From positions 1 to 21,398 of the forward strand of contig CAZJJK010000055.1 in NCBI GenBank assembly GCA_964546285.1: a stretch of 21,398 nt of DNA. Direction: 5' to 3'. The position numbers and the translations under genes were made by a program. Of this stretch, positions 1 through 6,889 are shown piece by piece. The notes beneath the pieces were generated by a model that ran no database searches, had not been told where the DNA came from, and saw only the letters and a list, made by a program, of their open reading frames with translations. Each line of letters begins with the position of its first letter. Within the stretch, counting starts at the first letter, position 1. The stretch comes from CAZJJK01 sp964546285. GTDB taxonomy: Bacteria; Spirochaetota; Spirochaetia; Treponematales; Breznakiellaceae.

Positions 1-313
1 TTAGGCCAATACCGAATTCGCCTTGAATAGCTTTGTCTCCGGCAGCTTTTAGTTTACGTTTTAATGAATTGCCAATATTTGTCGCGACCCGCTCCAAGTC
101 GGCGATACCGACACCATCATCGTGAACTCTTAAGTAAGCATCGCCTCTTTCTTTTCCCCGGATTATTGTTATATTGGACGCCGCCGCGTCTATGGAATTT
201 TCAACGAACTCGGCGATGGCTTTAAGCGGGTTATTCTGAGATAGAGCGATAATAGTGATAGCGTTCCAGTCATCGCCTATTTTTAAGCGACCAGTACCGG
301 GCTTCTTTGCCAT
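1..313 (-). CDS. GHKL (Bergerat-fold) ATPase, N-terminal part, cut by window edge
   Basis: I translated this from the minus strand: ATG at 313-311, then 104 open codons to the edge, starting MAKKPGTGRLKIGDDWNAI. It has the three ATP-binding signatures of the Hsp90/MutL/gyrase-B/histidine-kinase ATPase fold in order: an N-box at residues 35-42 (EFVENSID, with the E and N that hold Mg2+ and water), the G1 box DDGVGI at 65-70, and the start of the G2 box, QGEFGIGL, at 97-104. Because the ATPase domain begins at the N-terminus with no sensor in front, it resembles stand-alone GHKL ATPases (MutL/Hsp90/MORC-like) more than a sensor kinase. The rest, which would define the role, lies outside the window. 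No strong Shine-Dalgarno is seen (AGG a few bases before the ATG). The gene diverges from the amidohydrolase across 156 bp. Confidence 0.8.
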   Translation of the reverse strand, partial: MAKKPGTGRLKIGDDWNAITIIALSQNNPLKAIAEFVENSIDAAASNITIIRGKERGDAYLRVHDDGVGIADLERVATNIGNSLKRKLKAAGDKAIQGEFGIGL

Positions 314-376
314 AGCCTATGTATTACCATAAACTAAAGATTAATAGAAAGAGTGTATGGCAGAGCGAGAAGCTAT

Positions 377-405
377 TTGCGTCATTTCTGATCGGGGTTT
401 ACACT
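377..405 (+). promoter_or_regulatory. predicted sigma70-type promoter of the amidohydrolase gene
   Basis: TTGCGT (377-382), a 17-nt spacer, then TACACT (400-405). Transcription would start near 412 and give a leader of about 58 nt carrying a hairpin over the ribosome site. Called by eye from consensus; no experimental support. Confidence 0.4.
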
Positions 406-440
406 GTTTTTATTCGCTGATGGTTAAATTCGGCGCTTAG

Positions 441-463
441 CCCGTGATTTTATATACGGGAGG
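441..463 (+). promoter_or_regulatory. small hairpin overlapping the Shine-Dalgarno of the amidohydrolase
   Basis: CCCGT (441-445) can pair perfectly with ACGGG (456-460) around a 10-nt loop. The right arm shares GGG with the Shine-Dalgarno GGGAGG (458-463), which sits 6 nt before the ATG at 470. Pairing would partly hide the ribosome site. The stem is only 5 bp, so it may be chance. Confidence 0.35.
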
Positions 464-469
464 TTCTGT

Positions 470-1933
470 ATGCTAATCCTAAATGGTGATTTAGCTCTGC
501 CCGGCGCCGCCGCGACTGTCCGTGGGTCCATCCGGATCCTTGATGGAAAAATACGGGATATTGGTCCGGAGCTTGAACCCTTACCGGATGAAGAACTGGT
601 GAATGCCACTGGTCTTATGGTTTTACCAGGTGGCGTTGATTCGAATGTACACTTTACCTTGGCGGGTTCCCTTGATGGAGACGAGTTTTTACGCGGTACG
701 GCGGAGGCCGCGCGCGGCGGGACCACCACAATCATCGATATGCCTTGTTCTCCGCTTCTCTCTGTATTGGACCTGGATAGTTTTAACTCGAAATTAGACG
801 CGGTGGCCTCGCAAGCCGTACTTGATTATGGTTTTTTTGGAGGGCTTAGAGGCTCCAATATTCAAGTGGATGATAAACTGATGGACTTATCTGATAAAGT
901 CCTTGGATATAAGGCTTATCTTATATCCATCGCTGAGAGCCTTCCAAGGCTGAGTCATGGAGAACTGGAGAAGGCTCTTCACTTCGCGCAAGGCTTAAAA
1001 CGCCCCCTCTTGCTTCACGCGGAGGATGACGATTATGTTTCCCACGCGACAGCGAGGATAAAAGCCGCACGAGGCGAGACACCGGCTACTTGGGAAGATT
1101 ACGCGGATTCGCGGCCGGAGATGTCTGAAATCGTGGCCTGCGCGGTCGCACTGGCTTTGGCTGGCGGGCATGAAAAAACCCTACATGTTGTGAATGTGGC
1201 AACGGCGCAAGCTGCTGATAATTTATGGCTGGCTGGCGCTAGCTGTGAAACCTGTACTCACTATTTAGCTTTTTCCCGTGAGGATTACGCTGATAAGGGC
1301 GCTTTGCTTAAAACGGCGCCATCCATCAAAAAGCGGGTTCAATCGGATCGTCTCTGGGCTCAGTTAGCGGAGAGTCGTGTCGCTTTTGTCTCTAGCGATC
1401 ATATTCCGGGTACCATGGATAATAAGAGCGATGGATCTGTATGGATGGATCGCGGTGGCATAAGTGGTGTGGGATTTCGGCTGCCGTATCTATTTTCTGA
1501 AGGTTATCTTGCCGGGCGTCTTAGCCTGGACCGTTTTCTGGATGTCGCGGCGGCCGCCGCCGCGCGCCGCTTTGGTCTGGATGATAGAAAAGGAACCATT
1601 GAACTTGGGAAAGACGCCGATCTAGTGTTGATGGATCCCCGCGCGACACAGGTGATAAACGTTGACCGGATGTATACCAAAGAACGGAAAACGCCATTTG
1701 TGGGTATGACGCTTAAGGGCGCTGTCCGATCAACCTGGGTCCGGGGGCGATTAGTATATGATGCCCTGGAAGACGCGGCTGGCCGGTCTAACTCTATCTT
1801 CAAGACCGCGGCGCGTCGGCGTTCGGGCTCTCCCCTAGCCGAAGCCTTGAGAGAATTCGCGCCTGGCATTCTCGCCGAACCTGGATACGGGCGTTTCCTT
1901 ACGTGGAAGAAAGAACTGTCTAGCGGAGAATGA
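470..1933 (+). CDS. allantoinase/dihydropyrimidinase-family amidohydrolase with altered metal site
   Basis: A 487-residue protein of the cyclic-amidohydrolase group (dihydroorotase, allantoinase, hydantoinase), which opens cyclic amide rings in the cytoplasm. Family landmarks run full length: GLMVLPGGVDSNVHF (48-62), GTTTIIDMP (84-92), GYKAYL with the lysine that is normally carbamylated (K148), LLLHAED (H183), CTHYL (262-266), KTAPSIK, SSDHIPG (D310), GGISGVGFRLPYL and the C-terminal GKDADLVLMD. Length fits the family. Two metal ligands are changed: the usual HxH is N59-V-H61, and the histidine expected at 242 is N242. K148, H183 and D310 remain. It may be a one-metal enzyme, have another substrate, or be a non-catalytic homologue, so I give no gene symbol. 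The start is supported by GGGAGG 6 nt upstream. It seems to be a single-gene unit; no purine or pyrimidine catabolic genes are adjacent. Confidence 0.85.
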   Translation: MLILNGDLALPGAAATVRGSIRILDGKIRDIGPELEPLPDEELVNATGLMVLPGGVDSNVHFTLAGSLDGDEFLRGTAEAARGGTTTIIDMPCSPLLSVLDLDSFNSKLDAVASQAVLDYGFFGGLRGSNIQVDDKLMDLSDKVLGYKAYLISIAESLPRLSHGELEKALHFAQGLKRPLLLHAEDDDYVSHATARIKAARGETPATWEDYADSRPEMSEIVACAVALALAGGHEKTLHVVNVATAQAADNLWLAGASCETCTHYLAFSREDYADKGALLKTAPSIKKRVQSDRLWAQLAESRVAFVSSDHIPGTMDNKSDGSVWMDRGGISGVGFRLPYLFSEGYLAGRLSLDRFLDVAAAAAARRFGLDDRKGTIELGKDADLVLMDPRATQVINVDRMYTKERKTPFVGMTLKGAVRSTWVRGRLVYDALEDAAGRSNSIFKTAARRRSGSPLAEALREFAPGILAEPGYGRFLTWKKELSSGE

Positions 1934-2030
1934 ACACCATAATACGCCATTAGGAAAACATAAGCTTTGAGACACTTGTGTGGATAGAGAGTTATTTGAA
2001 ATTAACAATATTAGGTATTAAAAAATCGGC

Positions 2031-2058
2031 TTGACGCCACAATAAAACCTATTACAAT
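2031..2058 (+). promoter_or_regulatory. predicted sigma70-type promoter, about 190 nt upstream of the NTF2-like gene
   Basis: TTGACG (2031-2036), a 16-nt spacer, then TACAAT (2053-2058). The start would be near 2065, right at an AGGAGG (2065-2070). No good reading frame follows, so it would drive either a long 5' leader for the 2255 gene or a small RNA. Confidence 0.45.
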
Positions 2059-2190
2059 AAATTTAGGAGGCATATAGTACGATTTATTGAATCAAGGGAA
2101 AAGCTTTACTAATTTTGCTTATCCGCGAAAAACCTTGGTATAGGTCGTTTTGCCTTTAACCGCCTGGCCATGAAGCCTTAATTCTTTAAA

Positions 2191-2237
2191 TTATAATTAT
2201 TTGATAATTTGGCTTTATTTCTGGTGGTTATAATTAT
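2191..2237 (+). repeat. pair of identical 10-bp AT motifs before the NTF2-like gene
   Basis: TTATAATTAT occurs at 2191-2200 and 2228-2237, 37 bp apart start to start. Each copy contains the palindrome ATAATTAT and a TATAAT -10 hexamer (2192-2197 and 2229-2234). The second TATAAT is 26 bp before the ATG and could be the proximal promoter, although no good -35 stands at the right distance. The pair could be tandem -10 elements, an operator, or chance in AT-rich DNA. Confidence 0.35.
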
Positions 2238-2254
2238 CGTCATGGAGGCGTTGA

Positions 2255-2803
2255 ATGGAAAAGAAGAAGCTATCTCTAGAAGAGCGGATTGAGCTACATC
2301 GCAGTATGGCGAAAAGCTATCATATCGCTTATGACAAGAGGGCTGTGAAAGATGGCGAGAAATACGAGACTTGGAAGTTCGCCGATAACGCCGAATATAA
2401 AGCCTTATATTTTACTGGGGATAATAGCGTCAAACTCGATAAATCGCTACCTATTTCCGTGGAAAAGTCCGCTCATATGGAGGCTCTCGCCTATTCCATA
2501 AAATTCCCAGATTGGGGCCCAGTGGAGTTTAAATGCTGGCCGGCTGAAAATGGGTTTGTTATGCGGACGCGTTTTCAAGGGCATACCAAGGAAGGCAAGG
2601 AGATGAGTTTTTCCGTAATCGGGTTGGTTGAAACAAACGAGTATGGCGAAATAATTCATTGGGAAACCTTTGTGAATGGTGATGAGTATGGCCCCTTCCT
2701 GGATGAGGCTATCGGTGTGCATGGGCCTTTCCTTGAAGGCGCTGGCGCGGCTTATATGGCGGCGGTCGCTAATACTCTAAAGCAAGCGGGTATATCCTTA
2801 TAG
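2255..2803 (+). CDS. NTF2/SnoaL-like small protein, function unknown
   Basis: A soluble 182-residue protein with no signal peptide or membrane helix and a charged N-terminus (MEKKKLSLEERIELHRSM). The segment at about residues 108-145 (FQGHTKEGKEMSF, then IGLVETNEYGEIIHWETFVN) has the spacing of the last strands of NTF2/SnoaL/ketosteroid-isomerase-like folds: a glycine turn, a hydrophobic strand, then G-x-I and a strand ending in W/F. That fold serves enzymes and ligand-binding proteins alike, so no reaction is proposed. The start has a good Shine-Dalgarno, GGAGG at 2244-2248, 6 nt before the ATG. The gene is followed by a strong hairpin with a T run (2842-2897), so it probably forms its own transcription unit. 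Confidence 0.75.
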   Translation: MEKKKLSLEERIELHRSMAKSYHIAYDKRAVKDGEKYETWKFADNAEYKALYFTGDNSVKLDKSLPISVEKSAHMEALAYSIKFPDWGPVEFKCWPAENGFVMRTRFQGHTKEGKEMSFSVIGLVETNEYGEIIHWETFVNGDEYGPFLDEAIGVHGPFLEGAGAAYMAAVANTLKQAGISL

Positions 2804-2841
2804 AGGAGATCGGGCCTTAACGGGTTCCTTTTTAAAATTTG

Positions 2842-2897
2842 ATGCCGAGGCGTACAAGAGCGTTGCGATACTGTTTCGCGCTTGCCTCGGCATTTTT
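2842..2897 (+). terminator. bulged hairpin with T-tract between the NTF2-like gene and the chemotaxis receptor
   Basis: A perfect 10-bp stem, ATGCCGAGGC (2842-2851) with GCCTCGGCAT (2884-2893), encloses a 4-nt one-sided bulge GTAC. Inside is a second stem, AAGAGCG (2856-2862) with CGCGCTT (2877-2883), having one A-G mismatch, and then a 14-nt loop. TTTTT follows at 2893-2897. It fits an intrinsic terminator 38 bp after the stop of the NTF2-like gene, or an attenuator in the receptor leader. It argues against starting the receptor at 2839, because the hairpin would then be coding. Confidence 0.55.
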
Positions 2898-2910
2898 GTC
2901 GGGGGTACGG

Positions 2911-4782
2911 ATGTCGCGTAGATCGATTATGTTGCATATAATGGCCGCGAGCGCCTTAATAGCGTATGGGTTATGTCTGCTTTTTACGATTATGTTTTTT
3001 CGCGAGACAATCGGCATCGCGTCCGCTGAGTTGGTGTTCTTTTTGGTTTTGTTTATTCCTTATTTCGCTATAAGTTATTTTTTAATCACACGATATACAT
3101 ATTGGTTCCGTATCGATTTTAACTCCGTTCAGTATGGCGACGGAGCTTCGTTCATAAAGGCGTTAAAGGGTATAAGAAACGTCTCCCTTAAAGTGCTTGG
3201 TTTGTATTTAGGATTTTCCTGCATATTTGCCGTCTCATCCTTTATTTTCGCGGATAAGCTTGGGGTTCGCGCTGAAAATAGGGACATGTATTTAGTGTTT
3301 CTTTTTTCCATCGCGATTGTGGGGGCTGGCTTTTGTTTTGTTTTGGTTGAACAATTAGTCGCGCTCTATTTAAAGTCCTGTCATATTGTTCGCTACCCAG
3401 CCGCTTTTAAGAGTCGCCGACATATCGCGAAAACTTTTTTTATTCCCTTCATGCTTGGAATACTCACTATTATGTTTACAAACGCTCTCGTCGCCATGAC
3501 GAGCGTATCTATCGATACCAGTATAAGAAAATACGCCTATATAGAACATCCCGGCTTTATTATACCCGCTGTGCTCTATATCCTCGTTATTGACGCTCTC
3601 GCTGTCTTATGGGCTTGGGGTAATAAGATTATTATCACTTCTCTATCTGGCCAGCTTGAAAAACTGACGGCGGGCAAGCGTGATTTAACCGGTCGTGTTG
3701 AAATAGTCTCGGTTGATGAATATGGATATATCTGCGGGATGATCAATGATTTTTGCGCTAACCTGGCGCATAATATCGGCGATCTTAAGGGAGCTCAGAT
3801 AAATCTTTCGGATTTGGGTGAGCAGCTTAAGGAAAGCGCGAGCGATTCAGCTAACGCCGTTAGGGATATCGCTTCTAGCGTCGAGACGGTAAATGGAAGA
3901 GTTACCAATCAATCCGCTAGCGTAATTGAATCTTCCAGCGCTATCGCGCAGATAGCTAAAAATATTGAATCCATGGATTCGCTAATAATGGATCAGACGG
4001 CTAGCATTACCCAAGCGTCTTCCTCGATTGAGGAGATGGTTTCCAACATAGGGTCCGTTACCGCGTCTACGGAAAAAATGGCTCAACAATTCGAGTCTCT
4101 GCTTGGCGCTACCGGAGAGGGGAAACAAGCTCAAGCCGAATCTAGCGAACGTATTCAACGTATTTCCGAACGATCCAAAACGCTCCTTGAAGCGAATGAC
4201 GCTGTTTCCAGCATAGCGTCAAAAACCAATCTCTTGGCTATGAACGCGGCTATAGAGGCGGCGCATGCCGGGGATGCTGGAAAGGGGTTTTCCGTTGTAG
4301 CTGATGAGATACGCCGCCTCGCGGAAAACGCCGCGGAACAGTCAAAAACAATTAAGGTTGAAATAGGAGAGGTTCAAACCGCTATCGATAAGGTGGTAGC
4401 GGCGTCCGGGCGGTCCGATCAAGCCTTTGGTAAGGTCGCCGAGCTAGTAGGCGAGACGGATGCTTTGGTTCGGGAAGTTCATTCCGCTATGCTGGAACAG
4501 CGGGATGGATCCATGCAGATATTGGAAGCCCTTAAAGCCATGAACAGCTTATCTGCCCAGGTACAGGGCGGCTCTCAAGAAATGAGCGCCGGCAATACGG
4601 CCGTTCTTGAGGAAATTGAGCGTCTCCGTGACAATACCGTGAAAATAAAGGAAAGTATGGACCAGATGAGTCTAGGCGTAAGGGGAATATTAGATGACGC
4701 CAATAGGGTCGCGGCTTTGGCTAAAAACGCCATGGAAACCATTGTTATAATGGATTCAGCTATTGGCGATTTTAAGGCCTAA
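2911..4782 (+). CDS. methyl-accepting chemotaxis protein with six predicted membrane helices
   Basis: A 623-residue chemotaxis transducer that would signal to CheA/CheW from the inner membrane. Six hydrophobic segments fill the N-terminal 240 residues with only short loops, so there is no usual periplasmic ligand domain. A HAMP-like linker follows (about 243-295, containing VSVDEYGYICGMINDF), then a long helical signalling domain. Its tip, NLLAMNAAIEAAHAGDAGKG and then GFSVVADEIRRLAENA (about 435-475), is the nearly invariant kinase-contact hairpin. I chose the ATG at 2911 (MSRRSIML), which has GGGGGT at 2901-2906. The frame is open back to 2839 (TTG/ATG), but that part lacks a ribosome site and is a hairpin. 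The M23 peptidase gene starts 21 bp after the stop, so the two are probably co-transcribed. The ligand is unknown. Confidence 0.92.
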   Translation: MSRRSIMLHIMAASALIAYGLCLLFTIMFFRETIGIASAELVFFLVLFIPYFAISYFLITRYTYWFRIDFNSVQYGDGASFIKALKGIRNVSLKVLGLYLGFSCIFAVSSFIFADKLGVRAENRDMYLVFLFSIAIVGAGFCFVLVEQLVALYLKSCHIVRYPAAFKSRRHIAKTFFIPFMLGILTIMFTNALVAMTSVSIDTSIRKYAYIEHPGFIIPAVLYILVIDALAVLWAWGNKIIITSLSGQLEKLTAGKRDLTGRVEIVSVDEYGYICGMINDFCANLAHNIGDLKGAQINLSDLGEQLKESASDSANAVRDIASSVETVNGRVTNQSASVIESSSAIAQIAKNIESMDSLIMDQTASITQASSSIEEMVSNIGSVTASTEKMAQQFESLLGATGEGKQAQAESSERIQRISERSKTLLEANDAVSSIASKTNLLAMNAAIEAAHAGDAGKGFSVVADEIRRLAENAAEQSKTIKVEIGEVQTAIDKVVAASGRSDQAFGKVAELVGETDALVREVHSAMLEQRDGSMQILEALKAMNSLSAQVQGGSQEMSAGNTAVLEEIERLRDNTVKIKESMDQMSLGVRGILDDANRVAALAKNAMETIVIMDSAIGDFKA

Positions 4783-4803
4783 AGCGTCAATAATTACGTA
4801 TGT

Positions 4804-5463
4804 GTGGAGAGTTGGCTCCTTCCATCAAGTTTTACTGATATATACTATGGGCTTGTGAATAAGAACGAGAAGAAGCTTGCCAAAGAGATAAGCCGCCTTA
4901 ATCGCCGACTTGATTCGTTTATAAAGGAACGAGTCCAGCCGGGGCGGTCCAGATCATTTAGGGGCCTTTTATCCCGTGTCGGCGCTATCTTTTTAGCTTT
5001 TGTTGTTCTATTCCCGCCCTTTATCGTACCAGTGGCGGGACGGATTAGTTCTCATTATTTTATTCGCCAAGACCCGGTAAGCGGGATTCCGCTTGATTTT
5101 GAGCTCCATAAGGGTATAGATATCGCCGCGCCGCTTGGCACGCCTGTACAGGGGACGGCGATAGGGCTTGTCAGCCGTGCCGGATATACGGAAAGCGCAG
5201 GCAACTTTGTGGAAGTGTCCCACCTTTTCGGCTTTTCTAGCTATTACGCCCATCTCTCAAAGCTAAATGTAAAACCCGGTTCTCTTATTATCCCAGGTTT
5301 GTTGCGTATCGGTCTTAGCGGAGCCTCCGGTAAGGTTAGTGGAGCTCATCTTCATTTTGAGCTTCGCTTTTTTGGCTGGCGTTTGCCTCCAGAAATATTT
5401 TTAGCTATTGATTGGTTGAGGCGTGGGTGTATATCGTGGATAAGCGGGCTCTTTAGCGGCTGA
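4804..5463 (+). CDS. membrane-anchored M23 (LytM-type) metallo-endopeptidase
   Basis: A peptidoglycan peptidase that would cleave stem-peptide cross-links outside the cytoplasmic membrane. A charged, probably helical N-terminal 50 residues precedes one hydrophobic helix (about 57-79) and an M23 domain at about 101-190. All zinc and catalytic residues are present: HKGID (H102, D106), YYAHLS (H150) and GAHLHFEL (H182, H184), so it should be active, unlike degenerate EnvC/NlpD-type activators. The C-terminal 30 residues (IDWLRRGCISWISGLF) are hydrophobic and unusual. The start is uncertain: GTG at 4804 has no clear ribosome site, and an in-frame GTG at 4855 is the alternative; translation may depend on the receptor gene upstream. 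It is convergent with the lipoprotein cluster. Confidence 0.88.
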   Translation: MESWLLPSSFTDIYYGLVNKNEKKLAKEISRLNRRLDSFIKERVQPGRSRSFRGLLSRVGAIFLAFVVLFPPFIVPVAGRISSHYFIRQDPVSGIPLDFELHKGIDIAAPLGTPVQGTAIGLVSRAGYTESAGNFVEVSHLFGFSSYYAHLSKLNVKPGSLIIPGLLRIGLSGASGKVSGAHLHFELRFFGWRLPPEIFLAIDWLRRGCISWISGLFSG

Positions 5464-5491
5464 GGCGCTTTTGCGATCCTAGGGTTTTAGA

Positions 5492-5608
5492 ATGCGGAAG
5501 TCAAGCTTGTTTTGTTCTAAATATTCGTATTGTAAGGAAATAGCTCTAATAGAAATTTTGTTGGAGCTTAATAAGAAAGGCTGTGACTTCTATAAGGAGC
5601 GTTACTGA
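5492..5608 (+). CDS. possible 38-residue cysteine-containing small protein
   Basis: An open frame from ATG 5492 to TGA 5608 encodes a 38-residue peptide beginning MRKSSLFCSKYSYC, with cysteines at 8, 14 and 31, a hydrophobic stretch (IALIEILLEL, 17-26) and a charged end (KKGCDFYKERY). A weak AGGG lies about 8 nt before the ATG. It sits in the 175-bp gap between the convergent M23 and lipoprotein genes. The amphipathic helix and spaced cysteines look protein-like, but at this length chance is quite possible. I recognise no family. Confidence 0.3.
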   Translation: MRKSSLFCSKYSYCKEIALIEILLELNKKGCDFYKERY

Positions 5609-5638
5609 CTATTCTTTTATGGATGGGTATAAGCGCCG

Positions 5639-6889
5639 CTACCACTGGCTCGTTATTATTTTCCAGGCTCCTTCCGCGACAAGTAGATAGATAGTGTTAG
5701 TATAATAAAAAGCGCCGAGAACAAGATTTTCCTCATAATATACCGTGATTTTTTTACTAAGGACCCCGTCCTCGTTTTCATCCAGCAGGATCAGCGTGGT
5801 TGTTTCTCCCGCCGTAGCCTCGTAGCGCGGGTCTCCGCTAGAAAAGGGGTTAAGTATTTCGTTGTCTACTAATAAAATAGCATTAGTGTCAGTGAACTGG
5901 ATCAGTGCGGGGGGAGCTGAAAGGTCTGTTTCCAAAAGGGTTTCAACAACGCCGTTTTCATCTGCTATTTGAAGCTTGCCTGAGCGCAGATAGAGGAAGC
6001 TATTAGTTTCATATAGGCGAAGGATCGGCGTCATTCTAGCCTGTCCGCTTAATGACCCAATGGCCAGTAAATCAGGATTAGAGACGGAGGGGTCAACGTT
6101 ATAGCCGTTTAAAATAGAGGCGCCATTTGTTGGATTGAGGCCGGCTAGCTCTAAAAAATAAGAGGCGGGAGTCGTATTGCCGCCAAGGAAAATCATATCC
6201 TCTGGCAGAAGTAATTCGGAGCTTGAAGAGAACTCGGTGTCGTAAAGATAAAGTCTCAAACTATGTTCGGTGTTTGACTTTGTTAAAACACTAAAGCCGT
6301 GTTCAGTTTTAAGCGATCCAACAAGGCGTTCGTTTTCCTGGCTAGCGCCAAGGTCAAAATGTTGAAATCCGTTCTTATCGTGAATTGTCGCTCTGCTCTC
6401 GGTCTTGCCATAAACGCCGGGTGTCGCCCCCGCTACGCCGCAGAGGCTTTGCCACGCGTCAGCGAGCTCCGGCTCATAAAGATCATATCGGAGTCCTCCG
6501 TCGTCTTTGAGCGAAAAGCCGAAATAAGCGTATCCATGTTTGGAAAAGTGGTAAATGGGGTCATTAAGGGAACCTTTGTTATCGGATGAATCCCAACACT
6601 CATATTCAACTACGCTTACGCAGCCGCTTGGCGAGGCTTGCGCTGAGGCTCCTTCTATAGAAAAAAAGCTGTCGCCGGGCCGCCAATCAGCCGCTTCAAA
6701 TGCCGATACAGTGTTAAGTTCGCCGGTTTCGGCGTTTATCGCGATCGCCCTAAGCTTGAAGGACTCACAGACATCGATATCGACATAGTATCCGCAACTC
6801 GCGAGCCCAAGCGCCGCGGTTAAAAAAAGCGCGAAACGTTTTTTCCCCCTTCCCAAAAACGTAGGGACTGAAGGTTTTAAAAGAACCAT
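5639..6889 (-). CDS. predicted lipoprotein, function unknown (second of a tandem pair)
   Basis: A 416-residue exported protein. It has a basic n-region (GRGKKR), a hydrophobic core (FALFLTAALG) and a lipobox LASC, giving lipidation at C32. The mature part is rich in beta-type segments with many Gly/Asn/Thr turns, and has the look of a repeat-built or propeller-like envelope protein, but I recognise no domain. It shares landmarks with its upstream neighbour: an N-terminal N-x-ETG strand, then a cysteine followed by a V/I-V/L-EY strand, and a C-terminal (V)xEGxW ending. The start is well supported by a strong ribosome site at 6892-6901. It overlaps the end of the upstream gene by 13 bp, indicating coupled translation. 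It is the last gene of the minus-strand cluster. Confidence 0.82.
   Translation of the reverse strand: MVLLKPSVPTFLGRGKKRFALFLTAALGLASCGYYVDIDVCESFKLRAIAINAETGELNTVSAFEAADWRPGDSFFSIEGASAQASPSGCVSVVEYECWDSSDNKGSLNDPIYHFSKHGYAYFGFSLKDDGGLRYDLYEPELADAWQSLCGVAGATPGVYGKTESRATIHDKNGFQHFDLGASQENERLVGSLKTEHGFSVLTKSNTEHSLRLYLYDTEFSSSSELLLPEDMIFLGGNTTPASYFLELAGLNPTNGASILNGYNVDPSVSNPDLLAIGSLSGQARMTPILRLYETNSFLYLRSGKLQIADENGVVETLLETDLSAPPALIQFTDTNAILLVDNEILNPFSSGDPRYEATAGETTTLILLDENEDGVLSKKITVYYEENLVLGAFYYTNTIYLLVAEGAWKIITSQW

Larger units (their letters stand above)
1934..2254. other. 321-bp AT-rich intergenic region without a convincing gene
   Basis: It contains a good promoter-like pair (2031-2058), an AGGAGG (2065-2070) with no ATG/GTG at working distance, and two exact copies of TTATAATTAT (2191-2200 and 2228-2237). 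No open frame longer than about 20 codons was noticed on either strand, and no known riboswitch core was recognised. It may be a long leader of the gene at 2255 or a small RNA. Confidence 0.5.

Noticed and set aside
1504..1950. 148-codon minus-strand open frame over the amidohydrolase
   Set aside because: Antisense shadow of a well-supported gene; arginine/serine-rich, low-complexity composition and no motif.
2105..2172. 20-residue basic peptide frame on the minus strand (MARRLKAKRPIPRFF...)
   Set aside because: Resembles a small ribosomal protein at a glance, but it is too short, has no family match I can name and no ribosome site.
2059..2254. Known riboswitch in the leader of the NTF2-like gene
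   Set aside because: Searched by eye for TPP, cobalamin, SAM, glycine and c-di-GMP cores; none is present.
2839..2910. Earlier start of the chemotaxis receptor at TTG/ATG 2839-2842
   Set aside because: No ribosome site, and this stretch forms a strong hairpin with a T-tract; the ATG at 2911 begins just before the first membrane helix and has GGGGGT upstream.
5450..5474. Terminator after the M23 gene (AGCG, 7-nt loop, CGCT, then TTTT)
   Set aside because: Only a 4-bp stem and four T; too weak to call.
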